Positions 1 to 9,292 are shown, counted from the stretch's first letter. The stretch: DNA of 64,000 nucleotides from Methyloversatilis discipulorum (GCF_018780585.1 NZ_JADMJL010000011.1:62001-126000); one strand, 5' to 3'. Numbers and translations: made by a program. The notes: generated from the letters alone by a model not told the origin.

Positions 1-1013
1 TCGAACGCTGACACGCCGCCCGAAGCAGTCACGTTGTCCTGTGTGCCGGCGTTTAGTGCAAGGTACTGCTCGTTGTTCCGGTTGCCGAGGTAGAACATCG
101 CGCGCAGCGAATCGCGTTCGGTCAGCTGCGCCTCGAACACGGCACCACCCTGGGTGTTCTCAAGCGTGCGGCGGGTGCCGTAGAAGGAAGCGGTTCCCGG
201 ATTGCCGGCCAGATTGCGGTTGGACGTGCCCTGCTGACGACGATTGTCGTTAAGTTGGGCGAAGGTCAGGCCGAGCGGGTCCTGGCCCTGCTGGTGCATG
301 TAGTTGCCCACCACGGTTAACGTCGCGTTGTCGCTCAGACGCCACTTCGCCTTGAAGTTCGCCTGGTCCTTGTCGGACTCGCTGTAGGCGCGGTAGCCGT
401 CGGTGCGGAAGTGCGACACGCTGGCGGTGTAGTTGAAAATGCCGATGGTGTCGCCGAATTTCAGTCCATAGCGGGCCGTGTCGTAGCTGCCGAACTGGAA
501 GCTGGGCGTCATCGTAAAGCGCTCCGGGCCGTCCTCGGTAAACACCTGCACCACGCCACCCGAGTGGTTGCCGTACAGCGCCGAGAAAGGGCCGCGCAGC
601 ACTTCGATGCGGTTGGCCGAGGCGAGGTCGAAAAGGCCGGTACCGCCCTGGCCGTCCGGCGTGCTGGCCGGAATGCCGTCGGCGAACAGCTTCACGCCGC
701 GCACACCGAAGGCTGAGCGCGCACCGAAGCCGCGGATGGTGAGCGACTGTTCCTGGGTGTAGTTCTCCTTGCCGGCAGCGGCCACGCCGGGTACGCGGTT
801 GATCACTTCGGACAGGTTCACCGTCGCGCGCTGCTCCTGGATGGTTGCTGCATCGATCGAATCGATGGCCATCGGCAGGTCGAAGGAATTCTGCTCGACC
901 CGGGTACCGGTGATGACCACCGTCGGGGCGAGGATGGGCGGAGCGGCCAGCGCGGTGTGACCCATCAGCGCAAGGGCGAGGGCAATCGGGGTGTGGCGGA
1001 GCACGGTTGTCAT
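1..1013 (-). CDS. TonB-dependent outer-membrane receptor (C-terminal part outside window)
   Basis: N-terminal ~337 residues of a TonB-gated outer-membrane receptor; the gene continues past the left edge. The start ATG (1011-1013) is followed by a Sec signal peptide (TALAAPP at its end), a TonB-box-like stretch (PTVVITG), and a plug domain with the usual signposts: LSEVINRVPGV, LTIRGFG, GVRGVKLFADGIP and RIEVLRGPFSALYGN. The barrel then begins. Plug wording (ADGIPASTPDGQG) resembles FecA/YncD-type receptors. The substrate cannot be read from the sequence. PQQ is an attractive guess, given the quinoprotein genes 7 kb away and the known role of YncD (PqqU) in PQQ uptake, but nothing here proves it. 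Confidence 0.9.
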   Translation of the reverse strand, partial: MTTVLRHTPIALALALMGHTALAAPPILAPTVVITGTRVEQNSFDLPMAIDSIDAATIQEQRATVNLSEVINRVPGVAAAGKENYTQEQSLTIRGFGARSAFGVRGVKLFADGIPASTPDGQGGTGLFDLASANRIEVLRGPFSALYGNHSGGVVQVFTEDGPERFTMTPSFQFGSYDTARYGLKFGDTIGIFNYTASVSHFRTDGYRAYSESDKDQANFKAKWRLSDNATLTVVGNYMHQQGQDPLGLTFAQLNDNRRQQGTSNRNLAGNPGTASFYGTRRTLENTQGGAVFEAQLTERDSLRAMFYLGNRNNEQYLALNAGTQDNVTASGGVSAF

Positions 1014-1183
1014 TGGAGGTCTCTCTCTGGGTGTCTACGGCCGGGCGCAATTGCGCGGGCCTGCTGTCTCGGATGCGCGGCGCGTCTGTGCGCGCCTGAT
1101 CGAACGGGCGCGAGTATAGGCAGCCGCTGCTTACAAAGCCTCACGAAAAACTTGAACCGGCTGGCCGGGTGCCGACGCCAGGT

Positions 1184-1627
1184 TCAGCGCGCCAGCAGGA
1201 CGGCGAGCGCGGGCGGTGCCACCACCTTCAACGTCGACGGGCACAGCCGGTGCCGGCCAAGGCGCAGCACGGCGCGGTCGCGCGATACCAGCAGGTCGGC
1301 GCCACTGCGCACGGCGAGGTCGAAAAACTTCTGGTCCTCGCGATCCCGGCAGCGCGGCAGCGATGTATCGGGCTGCTCAGGCAGCGGATGCAGTTCGATC
1401 CGTGCGAGGTAGTCGGCGTACAGGCGGGCGGCGGCCTCGTCGTCGAGGCCGAACTTGTCGTAGCGCAGCACGGTGCGCAGTTCGCGCAGGCAGGCTTCGT
1501 CGCACGACAGCCGCGCGCGGCCGTCGGCCAGCGCCTGTGCCACGCAGTCCAGTTCGGCGTTGTGCCACAGCAGCAGGTCGAGTACCGCGTTGGTGTCGAG
1601 AACGATGTGCTTCACGATGTCCTTCAT
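1184..1627 (-). CDS. PIN-domain protein, putative toxin-antitoxin toxin (COG1569 type)
   Basis: A 147-residue single-domain PIN protein, a fold that usually forms a Mg-dependent RNase. The first acidic ligand is visible in VLDTN (Asp11). A central acidic residue follows in the CDEACLREL region, and the C-terminal acidic pair appears in DREDQKFFDLA followed by ADLLVSRD. This order matches the 'putative toxin-antitoxin system toxin component, PIN family' group. Upstream on the same strand there is only the oppositely oriented small metalloprotein-like gene, so no antitoxin partner is seen. It could be a solitary PIN RNase rather than part of a functional addiction pair. Confidence 0.8.
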   Translation of the reverse strand: MKDIVKHIVLDTNAVLDLLLWHNAELDCVAQALADGRARLSCDEACLRELRTVLRYDKFGLDDEAAARLYADYLARIELHPLPEQPDTSLPRCRDREDQKFFDLAVRSGADLLVSRDRAVLRLGRHRLCPSTLKVVAPPALAVLLAR

Positions 1628-1719
1628 GATCGGCGCGCAGTGTAGGGCTTCAGCGTCGCCGCGGCGAACGTTTCCGCCCGGCGCGCGGTCTGTTGCGCAT
1701 CGGCGGAAGGAGGTGCGTC

Positions 1720-2199
1720 ATGGTTTCGCAGGAACTGCTGGCCTTTCTGGTCGACCTCGCAGCCAAGCTGTCCGGCTATCCGCCCATTCCGGTCGACGCG
1801 CTGCCGCCGGTGCAGGTGCTGACGGAAGCCGAACTGGCGAAGGCGGTCTGTCCCGAGGCAGCGGCCGGCTGCACCAATATCGCGGCCACCTTCGAGACCG
1901 AGCACTACGTCATCTACCTGCGCGATACGCTCGACCTCGAGAACGCCGCCGACAATTCCTTCCTGCTGCATGAACTGGTGCATGTGCTGCAGCACAAGGC
2001 CCGCGGCGACGCCATCTTCGCTGACTGCCCGACCACGCTGAAGACCGAAACCGAGGCCTACCAGGCGCAGAACGCCTACCTGAAGCGCGAGGGGCAGTTC
2101 CTGCGCTTCGGCGAGGCGCTCGGCTTCATGAGCTGTGCGGGCGAGCAGAACACCTTCTTCACGCGCGACATCATGATCGATCCGCTGATCGTGAAGTAG
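1720..2199 (+). CDS. Small HExxH-containing protein (DUF6647-like)
   Basis: A 159-residue protein with the zincin-type motif HELVH (His84, Glu85, His88), preceded by a DNSFLL helix and followed by TETEAYQAQNAYL, which could supply the third metal ligand. No signal peptide or transmembrane segment is seen, so it is probably cytoplasmic. I start it at ATG 1720 because GGAAGGAGG lies a few bases upstream; an earlier in-frame start 27 bases upstream lacks such a site. The arrangement resembles the DUF6647 family, whose role is unknown to me. It is divergent from the PIN gene. Peptidase activity is inferred only from the motif. Confidence 0.75.
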   Translation: MVSQELLAFLVDLAAKLSGYPPIPVDALPPVQVLTEAELAKAVCPEAAAGCTNIAATFETEHYVIYLRDTLDLENAADNSFLLHELVHVLQHKARGDAIFADCPTTLKTETEAYQAQNAYLKREGQFLRFGEALGFMSCAGEQNTFFTRDIMIDPLIVK

Positions 2200-2298
2200 C
2201 GCGATCGGTACGGCTTCGATCGAGGTTGCAATCGCGAGCAAGCTCCCTCCCACCGAACCCTTGCTCACGCTCGGGTCTCGGCGCTAATGCGTTCCCCT

Positions 2299-2460
2299 TG
2301 TGGGAGAGGCCTTGGCCGCGACGCTGCTGCTGAGGTTCGCGGGCGTTGATACAGGCCGCTGTCGGGGTCAGAGGACCCCTTCCACAGAACCCTGACTCAG
2401 GCTCAGGTCGCGGAGCAGGCGCAGTTCCATTGTGGGAGCGGCCTTGGCCGCGACAGGGCC
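2299..2460. repeat. REP-like palindrome cluster (three units)
   Basis: The gap between the HExxH gene and the RND pump holds three short palindromic units. Two (2299-2322 and 2431-2460) have the form TGTGGGAG-N-GGCCTTGGCCGCGAC. One (2354-2386), in opposite orientation, carries the GGTC...GACC palindrome flanked by CTGTCGGGG. The same two unit types recur at 5.7, 9.3 and 16.4 kb, so this is a dispersed extragenic palindrome family resembling the REP/BIME elements of pseudomonads. No transposase is nearby. Confidence 0.7.
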
Positions 2461-2477
2461 GTGGCGACAGGAGTGGC

Positions 2478-5400
2478 CTACCGAGACTTCGCCTCGCTGC
2501 GGTCCTCGTCCTTGGGCTCGAAACGCCCATAGTGCAGCAGCAGCGTCGGCAGCACCAACAGGTTCAGGATGGTCGAGGTGGCCAGACCGCCGACGATGAT
2601 GGCGGCCATCGGGCCCTCGATCTCGCGGCCGGGCTCGCCCGAGCCGATCACCAGCGGCATCAGGCCGAGACCGGTCACCAGTGCCGTCATCAGGATGGAC
2701 GGCAGGCGCTCGGTGGCGCCGAGGATGGCGGTATCGACGTTCCAGCGGTGGCCTTCCTGCTCGACCAGATGCTGGTAGTGCGACGCCAGCATGATGGAGT
2801 TGCGCAACGTGATGCCGAACAGCGTGACGAAGCCGACCACCGAGCCAAGCGACAGCCAGCCGCCACCGGCCAGCGCGGCGAGGATGCCGCCGATCAGCGC
2901 GAACGGCAGGTTCACGAAGGTGATCATCAGGTTGCGCAGGCTGGTGAAGGCCAGCATCAGCAGCACGGCGATGGCGGCGGCGGCGAGCAGCGAGTGGGTG
3001 ACCAGCTCGCGCCGGGCCTGGGCCTGTGCCTCGGCCGCACCGGTCACCTTGTAATAGCTGCCCGGATTCAGCTTCACGTCCTCGCGCAGCGCCCGCTGCA
3101 CGTCGTCGCTGAAGCGGCCCAGATCGTGCCCGGCGGCGAGGTTGGCGGTGATGGTCTGCACGCGCTTGCCGCCGGAGTGCAGGATCTTGTAGCGCCCGTT
3201 CTCGATCGCGATGTCGGCCACGTCGCGCAGTTCGATCAGCCGACCGTCGGGCGTGCGCAGCGGCAGGCGGCCGACTTCGGTCGGCGAGCGGCGGTGGTCG
3301 GGATCCAATGTCACCACCAGCGGTGTCGCCAGCGTGCCGCGATAGACCTCGCTCACCCGGCGTCCGGCAAAGGCGGTCTGCGCCGCCGCCAGCACATCCT
3401 CCGGCGACAGGCGCCACACCGCGAGCTTGTCCAGCCGCGGCCGCACGACGATTTCCGGCGTACCCGGCGGCGCCAGCACCTGCACGTCGGTCGCGCCCTT
3501 GACCCGCGACAGCGCAGCCGCGACGGCGCTGGCATCGGCGTCCAGCCGGTCGAGATTGGTGCCGAACACCTGCACCACGAGCGTCGCCGGGAAACCGGAT
3601 TCGGTCTCGCCGATGCGTTCGGTCAGGAAGGTGTTCACCGAAAAGGCGAGGCCGGGGAAGCCGACGGTGTTCTGCGCTTCCTCGTCCGAGCGGTCCTCGT
3701 CGCCATCGTCGCCGGTGACGGTGCGCCGGATGTCGGCCAGGATGCGCTCCTGCTCCTTCGCCGGCAGCGGACCGATCTCGATCTCGACTTCGCTGTAGTG
3801 CGGACCGAAAGGATCGGCGCCGTTCTGTGCGCGGCCCACCCACTGCGCGACCGACTTCACGCCGTCGATCTCGAGAATCTTCTCGGTCACCCGCTGACCT
3901 ACGCGCAAAACCTCGCCCGGCGCAGTGCCCGGGATGGTCGACAGGTGCACGATGTAGTGACCTTCGCGCAGCGGCGGGATGAATTCGCCACCGAACAGCG
4001 GCAGCACGCCGATGCCGCCGGCCAGCATGAACATGACGCCCGCGACCAGGCCGTGCGGCCGGCGTTCGATCGCGCGCAGCGTGCGCTCGTAGCGCGGGCG
4101 CAGCCAGCGGATCAGCGGCGGGTCGTCGTCCGGCAGTTCGCGCTGACCGAGCATGAGCCAGCTCATCGCCGGCGTCACGGTCAGCGCCACCACCAGCGAG
4201 GCGAGGATGGCCAGGATGTAGGCGGTGCCCAGCGGTGCGAACAGCTTGCCCGCAACGCCCGACAGCGTGAGCAGCGGCACGAACACCAGCGCCACGATGA
4301 AGGTGGCGTAGACCACCGAGCTGCGCACCTCCATCGACGCGTCGAACACCACCTTCCAGGTCGGCACCGGCGAGCCCTTGTGCCGGTTCTCGCGCAGGCG
4401 GCGGTAAATGTTCTCGCAATCGATGATGGCGTCGTCCACCACCTCACCGAGCGCGATCGCCAGCCCGCCCAGCACCATGATGTTCAGACTGGCACCGGTT
4501 TCCAGCATCACCAGCACGGCCGCCAGCAGCGACAGCGGAATCGCCACCGCCGAGATGAAGGCGGTGCGCAGGTTGTAGAGGAAGAGGAAGAGTACGACGA
4601 TGACCAGCGAGGCGCCGATGATCACGTCCGCGCGCACGTTGCCGAGTGCGGTCTGAATGAAGTTGGCCGGCCGGAACAGCGCCGGGTGCAGTACCAGCTG
4701 TTCGCGTTCGAGCAGCGGCGCCAGATCGGCCAGTGCCTTCTCAAGTTCGAGCGTCACACCCAGCGTGTCGGCGCCGAGCTGACCCTGCACCATCATGAAC
4801 ACGCCCGGCGTGCCATTGATCTGCGCCGCACTGATGGCCGGACCGGGCGCCTCGCGCACGCGTCCGATGTCGCCCAGCGCCAGCGAACGGCCGTCGGGCA
4901 GCGTCACGGTCAGCTGTTCCAGGCTGCGCGCGGTCGAGGGGGTGGCGTCGATGGCGATCAGCAGGCGCTGATTGTCGTTCTCGACGAAGCCGGCACCGGC
5001 GACTGTCGCGGCGCTGCGCGCCGCCGTCTCGACGTCGGCCAGCGTGACGCCGAGCGCGCGCAGGCGGGCCGGGTCGAGCTGTATCTGCCATTGCCGTACA
5101 TCGCCGCCGAACACATTCACGTCGGCCACGCCCTGCACCGCCAGCAGGTGAGGGCGCACGACGGAATCGACCAGATAGCGCATGTCCATCAGGTTGCGCT
5201 TGTCCGACGTGAGGCCGACGCCGAGCAGTGTCGACGCCGACGAGGTCAGCGGCGTGATGACCGGTGTGACACCGGCGGGCAGCAGTGCGCCCAGCGTCCC
5301 CAGTCGTTCAGCGACCAGCTGGCGGTTGCGGAACAGGTCGGACTTCTCGTCGAAGATGACGGTCACCACCGACAGGCCGGGAATGGACTGCGAACGCAGT

Positions 5401-5642
5401 TCCTTCAGTCCGCGCGTGCCGGACACCGCCGCCTCGATCGGTGTGGTGACGCGGGTTTCGACCAGATCGGCCGGCAGTCCGGGCGCTTCGGTCTGGATCA
5501 CCACCTGCGCCGGCGCGAACTCCGGGAACACATCCAGCCGCGCGTCGACCATGCGGCTGACCGCGTAGATCGTCAGCACCAGCGCGAGCGCCAGCACGAT
5601 GCCCGGCCGACGGACGGAGAAGCGGACGATGGCTTCAATCAT
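2478..5642 (-). CDS. RND-family efflux permease, heavy-metal (CzcA/CusA) type
   Basis: A 1054-residue inner-membrane proton-driven pump subunit of full family length, with twelve predicted membrane helices in two repeats. It opens with the usual IVRFSVRRPGIVLALAL helix. The TM4 region reads GEVVDDAIIDCENIYRRLRE: one Glu and several Asp in the place where heavy-metal RND pumps carry proton-relay acids, although the exact pattern is not that of classical CzcA or CusA. The second half has LRNSIMLASHYQHL and GLATSTILNLLVLP. It is last in an operon of TolC-like protein, adaptor and permease. Substrate (divalent metal or other) is unresolved. Confidence 0.92.
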   Translation of the reverse strand: MIEAIVRFSVRRPGIVLALALVLTIYAVSRMVDARLDVFPEFAPAQVVIQTEAPGLPADLVETRVTTPIEAAVSGTRGLKELRSQSIPGLSVVTVIFDEKSDLFRNRQLVAERLGTLGALLPAGVTPVITPLTSSASTLLGVGLTSDKRNLMDMRYLVDSVVRPHLLAVQGVADVNVFGGDVRQWQIQLDPARLRALGVTLADVETAARSAATVAGAGFVENDNQRLLIAIDATPSTARSLEQLTVTLPDGRSLALGDIGRVREAPGPAISAAQINGTPGVFMMVQGQLGADTLGVTLELEKALADLAPLLEREQLVLHPALFRPANFIQTALGNVRADVIIGASLVIVVLFLFLYNLRTAFISAVAIPLSLLAAVLVMLETGASLNIMVLGGLAIALGEVVDDAIIDCENIYRRLRENRHKGSPVPTWKVVFDASMEVRSSVVYATFIVALVFVPLLTLSGVAGKLFAPLGTAYILAILASLVVALTVTPAMSWLMLGQRELPDDDPPLIRWLRPRYERTLRAIERRPHGLVAGVMFMLAGGIGVLPLFGGEFIPPLREGHYIVHLSTIPGTAPGEVLRVGQRVTEKILEIDGVKSVAQWVGRAQNGADPFGPHYSEVEIEIGPLPAKEQERILADIRRTVTGDDGDEDRSDEEAQNTVGFPGLAFSVNTFLTERIGETESGFPATLVVQVFGTNLDRLDADASAVAAALSRVKGATDVQVLAPPGTPEIVVRPRLDKLAVWRLSPEDVLAAAQTAFAGRRVSEVYRGTLATPLVVTLDPDHRRSPTEVGRLPLRTPDGRLIELRDVADIAIENGRYKILHSGGKRVQTITANLAAGHDLGRFSDDVQRALREDVKLNPGSYYKVTGAAEAQAQARRELVTHSLLAAAAIAVLLMLAFTSLRNLMITFVNLPFALIGGILAALAGGGWLSLGSVVGFVTLFGITLRNSIMLASHYQHLVEQEGHRWNVDTAILGATERLPSILMTALVTGLGLMPLVIGSGEPGREIEGPMAAIIVGGLATSTILNLLVLPTLLLHYGRFEPKDEDRSEAKSR

Positions 5643-5681
5643 CGCGCGCCCCTGCCGGTTGTGCTTCGCCTGAGCCGTGCT

Positions 5682-5772
5682 CCTGCAGGAGGGGTCGTCT
5701 GACCCCGACAGCGGCCCGAATCGACGCGTGCGGCATTCCGAGGCCGTGTCGCGGCCAAGGCCGTTCCCACAG
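5682..5772. repeat. REP-like palindrome pair
   Basis: Two units in inverted orientation lie between the adaptor stop and the permease start: a GGTCGTCTGACC-type unit (5682-5716) and a reversed GGCCAAGGCC-type unit (5742-5772). They belong to the family at 2.3 and 16.4 kb. Sitting inside an operon, the transcribed hairpins could influence stability of the downstream pump message; that is inference. Confidence 0.65.
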
Positions 5773-5815
5773 GCGCTGCGCCGGAGCGGGGATGTCCTCT
5801 GACCTGCTGCTGCGC

Positions 5816-6862
5816 TCAGTCATCGTTCTCGTCCGCCAGCGTGTGCTTCAGCTCTTCCGACAGCAGCAGCTGTGCACCGCGGGTGACGACACGTGCGTCG
5901 TCTTCCAGTGCCGGCGCGAGCCAGCCGTCCGGGCGCTGCGATTCGGCGGGCAGGGCCTGGCGGATGAATTCCTCCGGCTCGTCGTCGTCGCGCACATAGA
6001 TCCACGGCAGGCCGGCGTACCAGACCACGGCGCTGTTCGGCACCAGATGCAGCACCGCGGTGCCGGTCACGCCGCGGGCGGCGAGGCGGGTGCCGGTGGG
6101 CAGCACGCGCTCGGTCTTGTACAGCCAGGTTTCGCCGGCCGCGTGCGCCAGGCTGCGCGGCGCCAGACCGATGCGCCGCGCCTCGATCGATTCTTCGCCG
6201 TCGGGCAGGCGCAGCTGCATGGTCGGCGGCGCGTCGCCGGCGCCGCGCAAGGCGATCGCCACCAGCGAGGCGCGGCGGTCGGCCAGCTTGTCCAGTTCAC
6301 GCGGCGCTTCGCCGGAGGCGGTGCCGCCGAGTGCACCCCAGCCCTGCACCAGTCGCGCGTGCAGACCGTCGGCGCGGGCGCGCGCAGCGGCCAGTGCGCC
6401 ACGGTCCTGTTCGGCCTGGCTGCGTGCGGTCTGCAATGCGCGCTCCGACGCGTTACGGTCGTCGCTGTACAGCGCCTGGATGCGGTCGCGCTCCGCCTCC
6501 GAGCGGGCCAGTTGCGAAGCCAGGCGGGCGATGTCGGCACGCGCTTCCTGCAGTTGCGCGCGCAGCGCGAACAGCGGTTCGACATCGAGTACGGCTGCCT
6601 GCGCCTCGCGCTCGGTGCCGGCGCGCACGGTCAGCGGCTGGCCGACTTCGATGCCGCTCGCCTTCTGCGCCGCGGCCGTCAGCTTGACGCTGCTCATGCC
6701 GCTCTCGTCGCGTTCGACCAGCGAGGGCACGGCGATGTCGTCGTCGGCCGGCGCTTCGTAGAGCTTCCATTCGTCGCGTGCGTAATAGATGAGCGCCCAG
6801 ACCAGGGCAATGATGAGCAGACCCATCAGGAACATCGCGCGATGCGGTGTCAGTGCTTTCAT
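5816..6862 (-). CDS. Efflux RND periplasmic adaptor (membrane-fusion) subunit
   Basis: A 348-residue protein with an N-terminal membrane anchor (MFLMGLLIIALVWALIYYA, residues ~10-28) and a periplasmic region. A central Ala/Arg/Glu-rich coiled coil (residues ~100-170) suits the alpha-hairpin that contacts TolC. A beta-rich C-terminal part includes TAVLHLVPNSAVVW and LPWIYV, typical of the adaptor barrel and membrane-proximal domains. ATG 6862 overlaps the TGA of the TolC-like gene as ATGA, indicating translational coupling. It bridges the outer-membrane channel and the permease encoded on either side. The acidic C-terminus (DENDD) and the lack of an obvious His-rich metal site leave the substrate open. 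Confidence 0.85.
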   Translation of the reverse strand: MKALTPHRAMFLMGLLIIALVWALIYYARDEWKLYEAPADDDIAVPSLVERDESGMSSVKLTAAAQKASGIEVGQPLTVRAGTEREAQAAVLDVEPLFALRAQLQEARADIARLASQLARSEAERDRIQALYSDDRNASERALQTARSQAEQDRGALAAARARADGLHARLVQGWGALGGTASGEAPRELDKLADRRASLVAIALRGAGDAPPTMQLRLPDGEESIEARRIGLAPRSLAHAAGETWLYKTERVLPTGTRLAARGVTGTAVLHLVPNSAVVWYAGLPWIYVRDDDEPEEFIRQALPAESQRPDGWLAPALEDDARVVTRGAQLLLSEELKHTLADENDD

Positions 6863-8247
6863 GGCTGTCCTTCCGTGGCGGCGCCGGTGGCAAGCGGGCG
6901 CTGCATGGCGTCTTCGAGCGCGAGGCGCGAAGCCAGTGTGCGGGTGCGCGCCTGCAACAGCCGGATGTCGGCTTCGAGCAGGCGGGTGAGGGCGAGCACG
7001 CGGTCGAGCCGGTCGGCGTCGCCGCGGGTGAAGCGCTGTTCGGTACGGGTGAACTGCAGCCGCGCCTCGTCGTGTTCCGCTTCGGCGCCATCGGTATCGA
7101 GCGTGGCGGCCTTGACCCGGGCGCGCGCGAGGTCGAGCGCGGCGAGTGCCTGCGATTGCAGCAGCAGGAAGTCCTGGGCCGCGATTTCGCGACGTGCGAC
7201 GGCTTCGGCGATCGGGCCGGCCTGGCGCTGCGCGGCGAACAGCGGCAGCGAGGCGCCGAGTTTCCAGACGGTCGCGCCCTGGTCCCACAGCAGACCGGGC
7301 TGCAAACGGATCTCCGGGTATTGCGCGCGCAGTTCCACCTGCAGGCCGGCTTCGGCGGCGGCGTGGCGAGCCAGCGCGCGGCGCAGATCGATGCGGTCCA
7401 GCGTCACCGCGCTGCGCAGCGCGTCGTCGGCGGGCAACGGCGGCGGCTGTTCGAACTCGTCGAAATCGAGCGTCAAGGCGTCGATCGCCGACAGCGGCAA
7501 GGCGAGCGCCTGCGCCAGTTCGCCGCGGGCGCGGATCTGCCGCTGCTCGGTCAGCACGTAGCGCGACTCGGCCTGCGCGGCGGCGGTGCGCGTCGTCGTC
7601 AGGTCGAGCGCGTCGGCGGCGCCGAGCTCGTAGCGCTTCTGCATCGCCGCCTGCGCGTCCAGCCAGCTCACGACCAGGCGGTCCAGCAGTTTCAGTTCTT
7701 CGCTGGCAGACCACAGTTCGAGCAGTGCGCGGCGCGCGTTGCTGCGTATCGTCCACGCGGCATCGGCTTCGTCGAGCAGTGCGCTGTCGGCCAGCAGGCG
7801 GGCGCGTTCTATGCGCGCCTCGCGCACCGACTGCCCGGTGATGGCGAGGTCGAGCGCCAGCCCGACGCTCCAGGCTGACTGGCCGGGGTCGCGTTCGTTG
7901 GTGCGTTCGATGTCCGGCGCCAGCGACATGCGCGGCTTCAGGCCGGCGGTCTGCAGCTCGGCGCGGGCGAGCTGGGCGCGGGCACGTGCTTGCGCGGTGG
8001 CCGGGTGACGGTCGAGGGCGGCCAGCACCAGTTGCTCGGGCGCCCATTTCGCCGGCGGCCATTGCGCGACATCCATATTGCGCTGCGCCAGGAAGTCGCG
8101 CGTCTGCGCATCGGTCAGCTGGCGTTGGCGGAATGCCGATTGCGACGCTTCGGGCTGCAGCGGCGCCGGCTCCACGTGGTGCATGGCACAACCGGACAGG
8201 GCCAGAAGCGTCAGCAGCAGTGGAAGAGGTGAGGTGAGGCGCTGCAT
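6859..8247 (-). CDS. TolC-family outer-membrane efflux lipoprotein
   Basis: A 462-residue outer-membrane channel protein. The N-terminus is a lipoprotein signal with lipobox LSGC, so Cys19 or Cys20 should be acylated. The rest is long alpha-helical repeats rich in Ala, Arg, Glu and Leu (for example ARARAQLARAELQ and LDLTTTRTAAAQAE), typical of the TolC/CusC/NodT alpha-barrel. It is first in the tripartite operon and shares a 4-base ATGA overlap with the adaptor gene. It is divergent from the quinoprotein metallohydrolase, with a very short gap, so the two promoters must lie close together or within the 5' ends. Confidence 0.9.
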   Translation of the reverse strand: MQRLTSPLPLLLTLLALSGCAMHHVEPAPLQPEASQSAFRQRQLTDAQTRDFLAQRNMDVAQWPPAKWAPEQLVLAALDRHPATAQARARAQLARAELQTAGLKPRMSLAPDIERTNERDPGQSAWSVGLALDLAITGQSVREARIERARLLADSALLDEADAAWTIRSNARRALLELWSASEELKLLDRLVVSWLDAQAAMQKRYELGAADALDLTTTRTAAAQAESRYVLTEQRQIRARGELAQALALPLSAIDALTLDFDEFEQPPPLPADDALRSAVTLDRIDLRRALARHAAAEAGLQVELRAQYPEIRLQPGLLWDQGATVWKLGASLPLFAAQRQAGPIAEAVARREIAAQDFLLLQSQALAALDLARARVKAATLDTDGAEAEHDEARLQFTRTEQRFTRGDADRLDRVLALTRLLEADIRLLQARTRTLASRLALEDAMQRPLATGAATEGQP

Positions 8248-8283
8248 CCTGATTTGTTATTCTGGGCCGCGTATGGACGCCGA

Positions 8284-9255
8284 ATGCTAACGATGCTGAC
8301 AGTTGAGTGCAAATCCGCAAGCGCCGTTGCCGGGCGCCTGTGGCGGTCGATGATGGGTGGGCTAATCGCGCTGACGGTGAGCGCTTCGATGGCGGCGGAG
8401 ACGCTGCCGATGAAGGAGCTCGCGCCGGGCGTGTTCGTGTTCAATGGGGTTACCGCCGAGCAGGATGCTCACAACCGCGGTGCGATTTCGAACCTCGGTT
8501 TCGTCGTCGGCAGTCGCTGCGTCGCGGTGATCGACACCGGCGGATCGCCGGCGGTCGGTGCCGCGCTGCGCGAGACCGTGCGACAGAAGACGGCGCTGCC
8601 GGTGTGCTACGTCATCAACACGCACGTGCACCCGGATCACCTGCTGGGCAATCAGGCCTTCGTCGCCGACAAGCCGGAATTCGTCGGCCACGCCAAGCTG
8701 CCGGCGGCCCTGGCGGCGCGCGGTCGCAACTACATCGCTTCGGCCGAGCGGCTGATGGGCGAAGCCGGGCGCGGGCTGGAGCTGGTCGCCCCGACGCGCA
8801 CGGTCAGCGGCGAGGACACGCTGGACCTCGGCGGACGCGTGCTGCGTCTGCGCGCCTGGCCGACCGCGCACACCGACAACGACCTCACCGTGCTCGACGA
8901 AACGAGCGGCACGCTGTTCGCCGGCGACCTGCTGTTTGTCGGTCACATGCCGGTGGTCGACGGCAAGCTGCTGGGCTGGATCAAGGTGAACGCGCAACTC
9001 GCCGCACTCGACGTGAAGCGCGTCGTGTCCGGTCACGGTGACGCGGGCCCGGCGTGGCGGGATGCGTTTGCGAAACAGGGGAACTACCTGCAGGCCCTCG
9101 CCGATCAAACGAGAGCGGCAATCAAGGCCGGCCGCAAACTGGCGCAGGCGGCAGACGAGGTGGCGCGCGACCAGGTCGGCGATTGGGAGCTGGCCGACCT
9201 GTTCCACAAGCGCAACGTCACCGCGGCGTACGCCGAACTGGAGTGGGAAGATTGA
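8284..9255 (+). CDS. Quinoprotein relay system metallo-hydrolase, MBL fold (intact metal site)
   Basis: A secreted metallo-beta-lactamase-fold protein of ~323 residues related to SoxH and to the 'quinoprotein relay system zinc metallohydrolase' families found beside PQQ-dehydrogenase genes. The full metal site is visible: THVHPDH (His114, His116, Asp118, His119), AHTDND (third His), LFAGD (bridging Asp) and SGHGD (last His). An N-terminal hydrophobic stretch (GGLIALTVSASMAAE) suggests export to the periplasm. The start is uncertain: ATG at 8284, 8293 or 8350 are all in frame and none has a good ribosome site. The SoxYZ-like carrier follows 171 bases downstream. Exact substrate is unknown. Confidence 0.85.
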   Translation: MLTMLTVECKSASAVAGRLWRSMMGGLIALTVSASMAAETLPMKELAPGVFVFNGVTAEQDAHNRGAISNLGFVVGSRCVAVIDTGGSPAVGAALRETVRQKTALPVCYVINTHVHPDHLLGNQAFVADKPEFVGHAKLPAALAARGRNYIASAERLMGEAGRGLELVAPTRTVSGEDTLDLGGRVLRLRAWPTAHTDNDLTVLDETSGTLFAGDLLFVGHMPVVDGKLLGWIKVNAQLAALDVKRVVSGHGDAGPAWRDAFAKQGNYLQALADQTRAAIKAGRKLAQAADEVARDQVGDWELADLFHKRNVTAAYAELEWED

Positions 9256-9292
9256 GGCAGGTGGAGCGCTGTGCGCCTGCGCAGGATCGAAG

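Noticed and set aside
1-1013. Assigning the left-edge TonB receptor as the PQQ receptor.
   Set aside because: The plug resembles several receptor types and most of the barrel is missing; the link to quinoproteins is only by distance.
2346-5702. An 1118-codon open frame on the plus strand opposite the RND permease.
   Set aside because: It mirrors the permease frame in high-GC DNA, is rich in Arg, Gln and His with no domain, and lacks a ribosome site. It is an antisense shadow.
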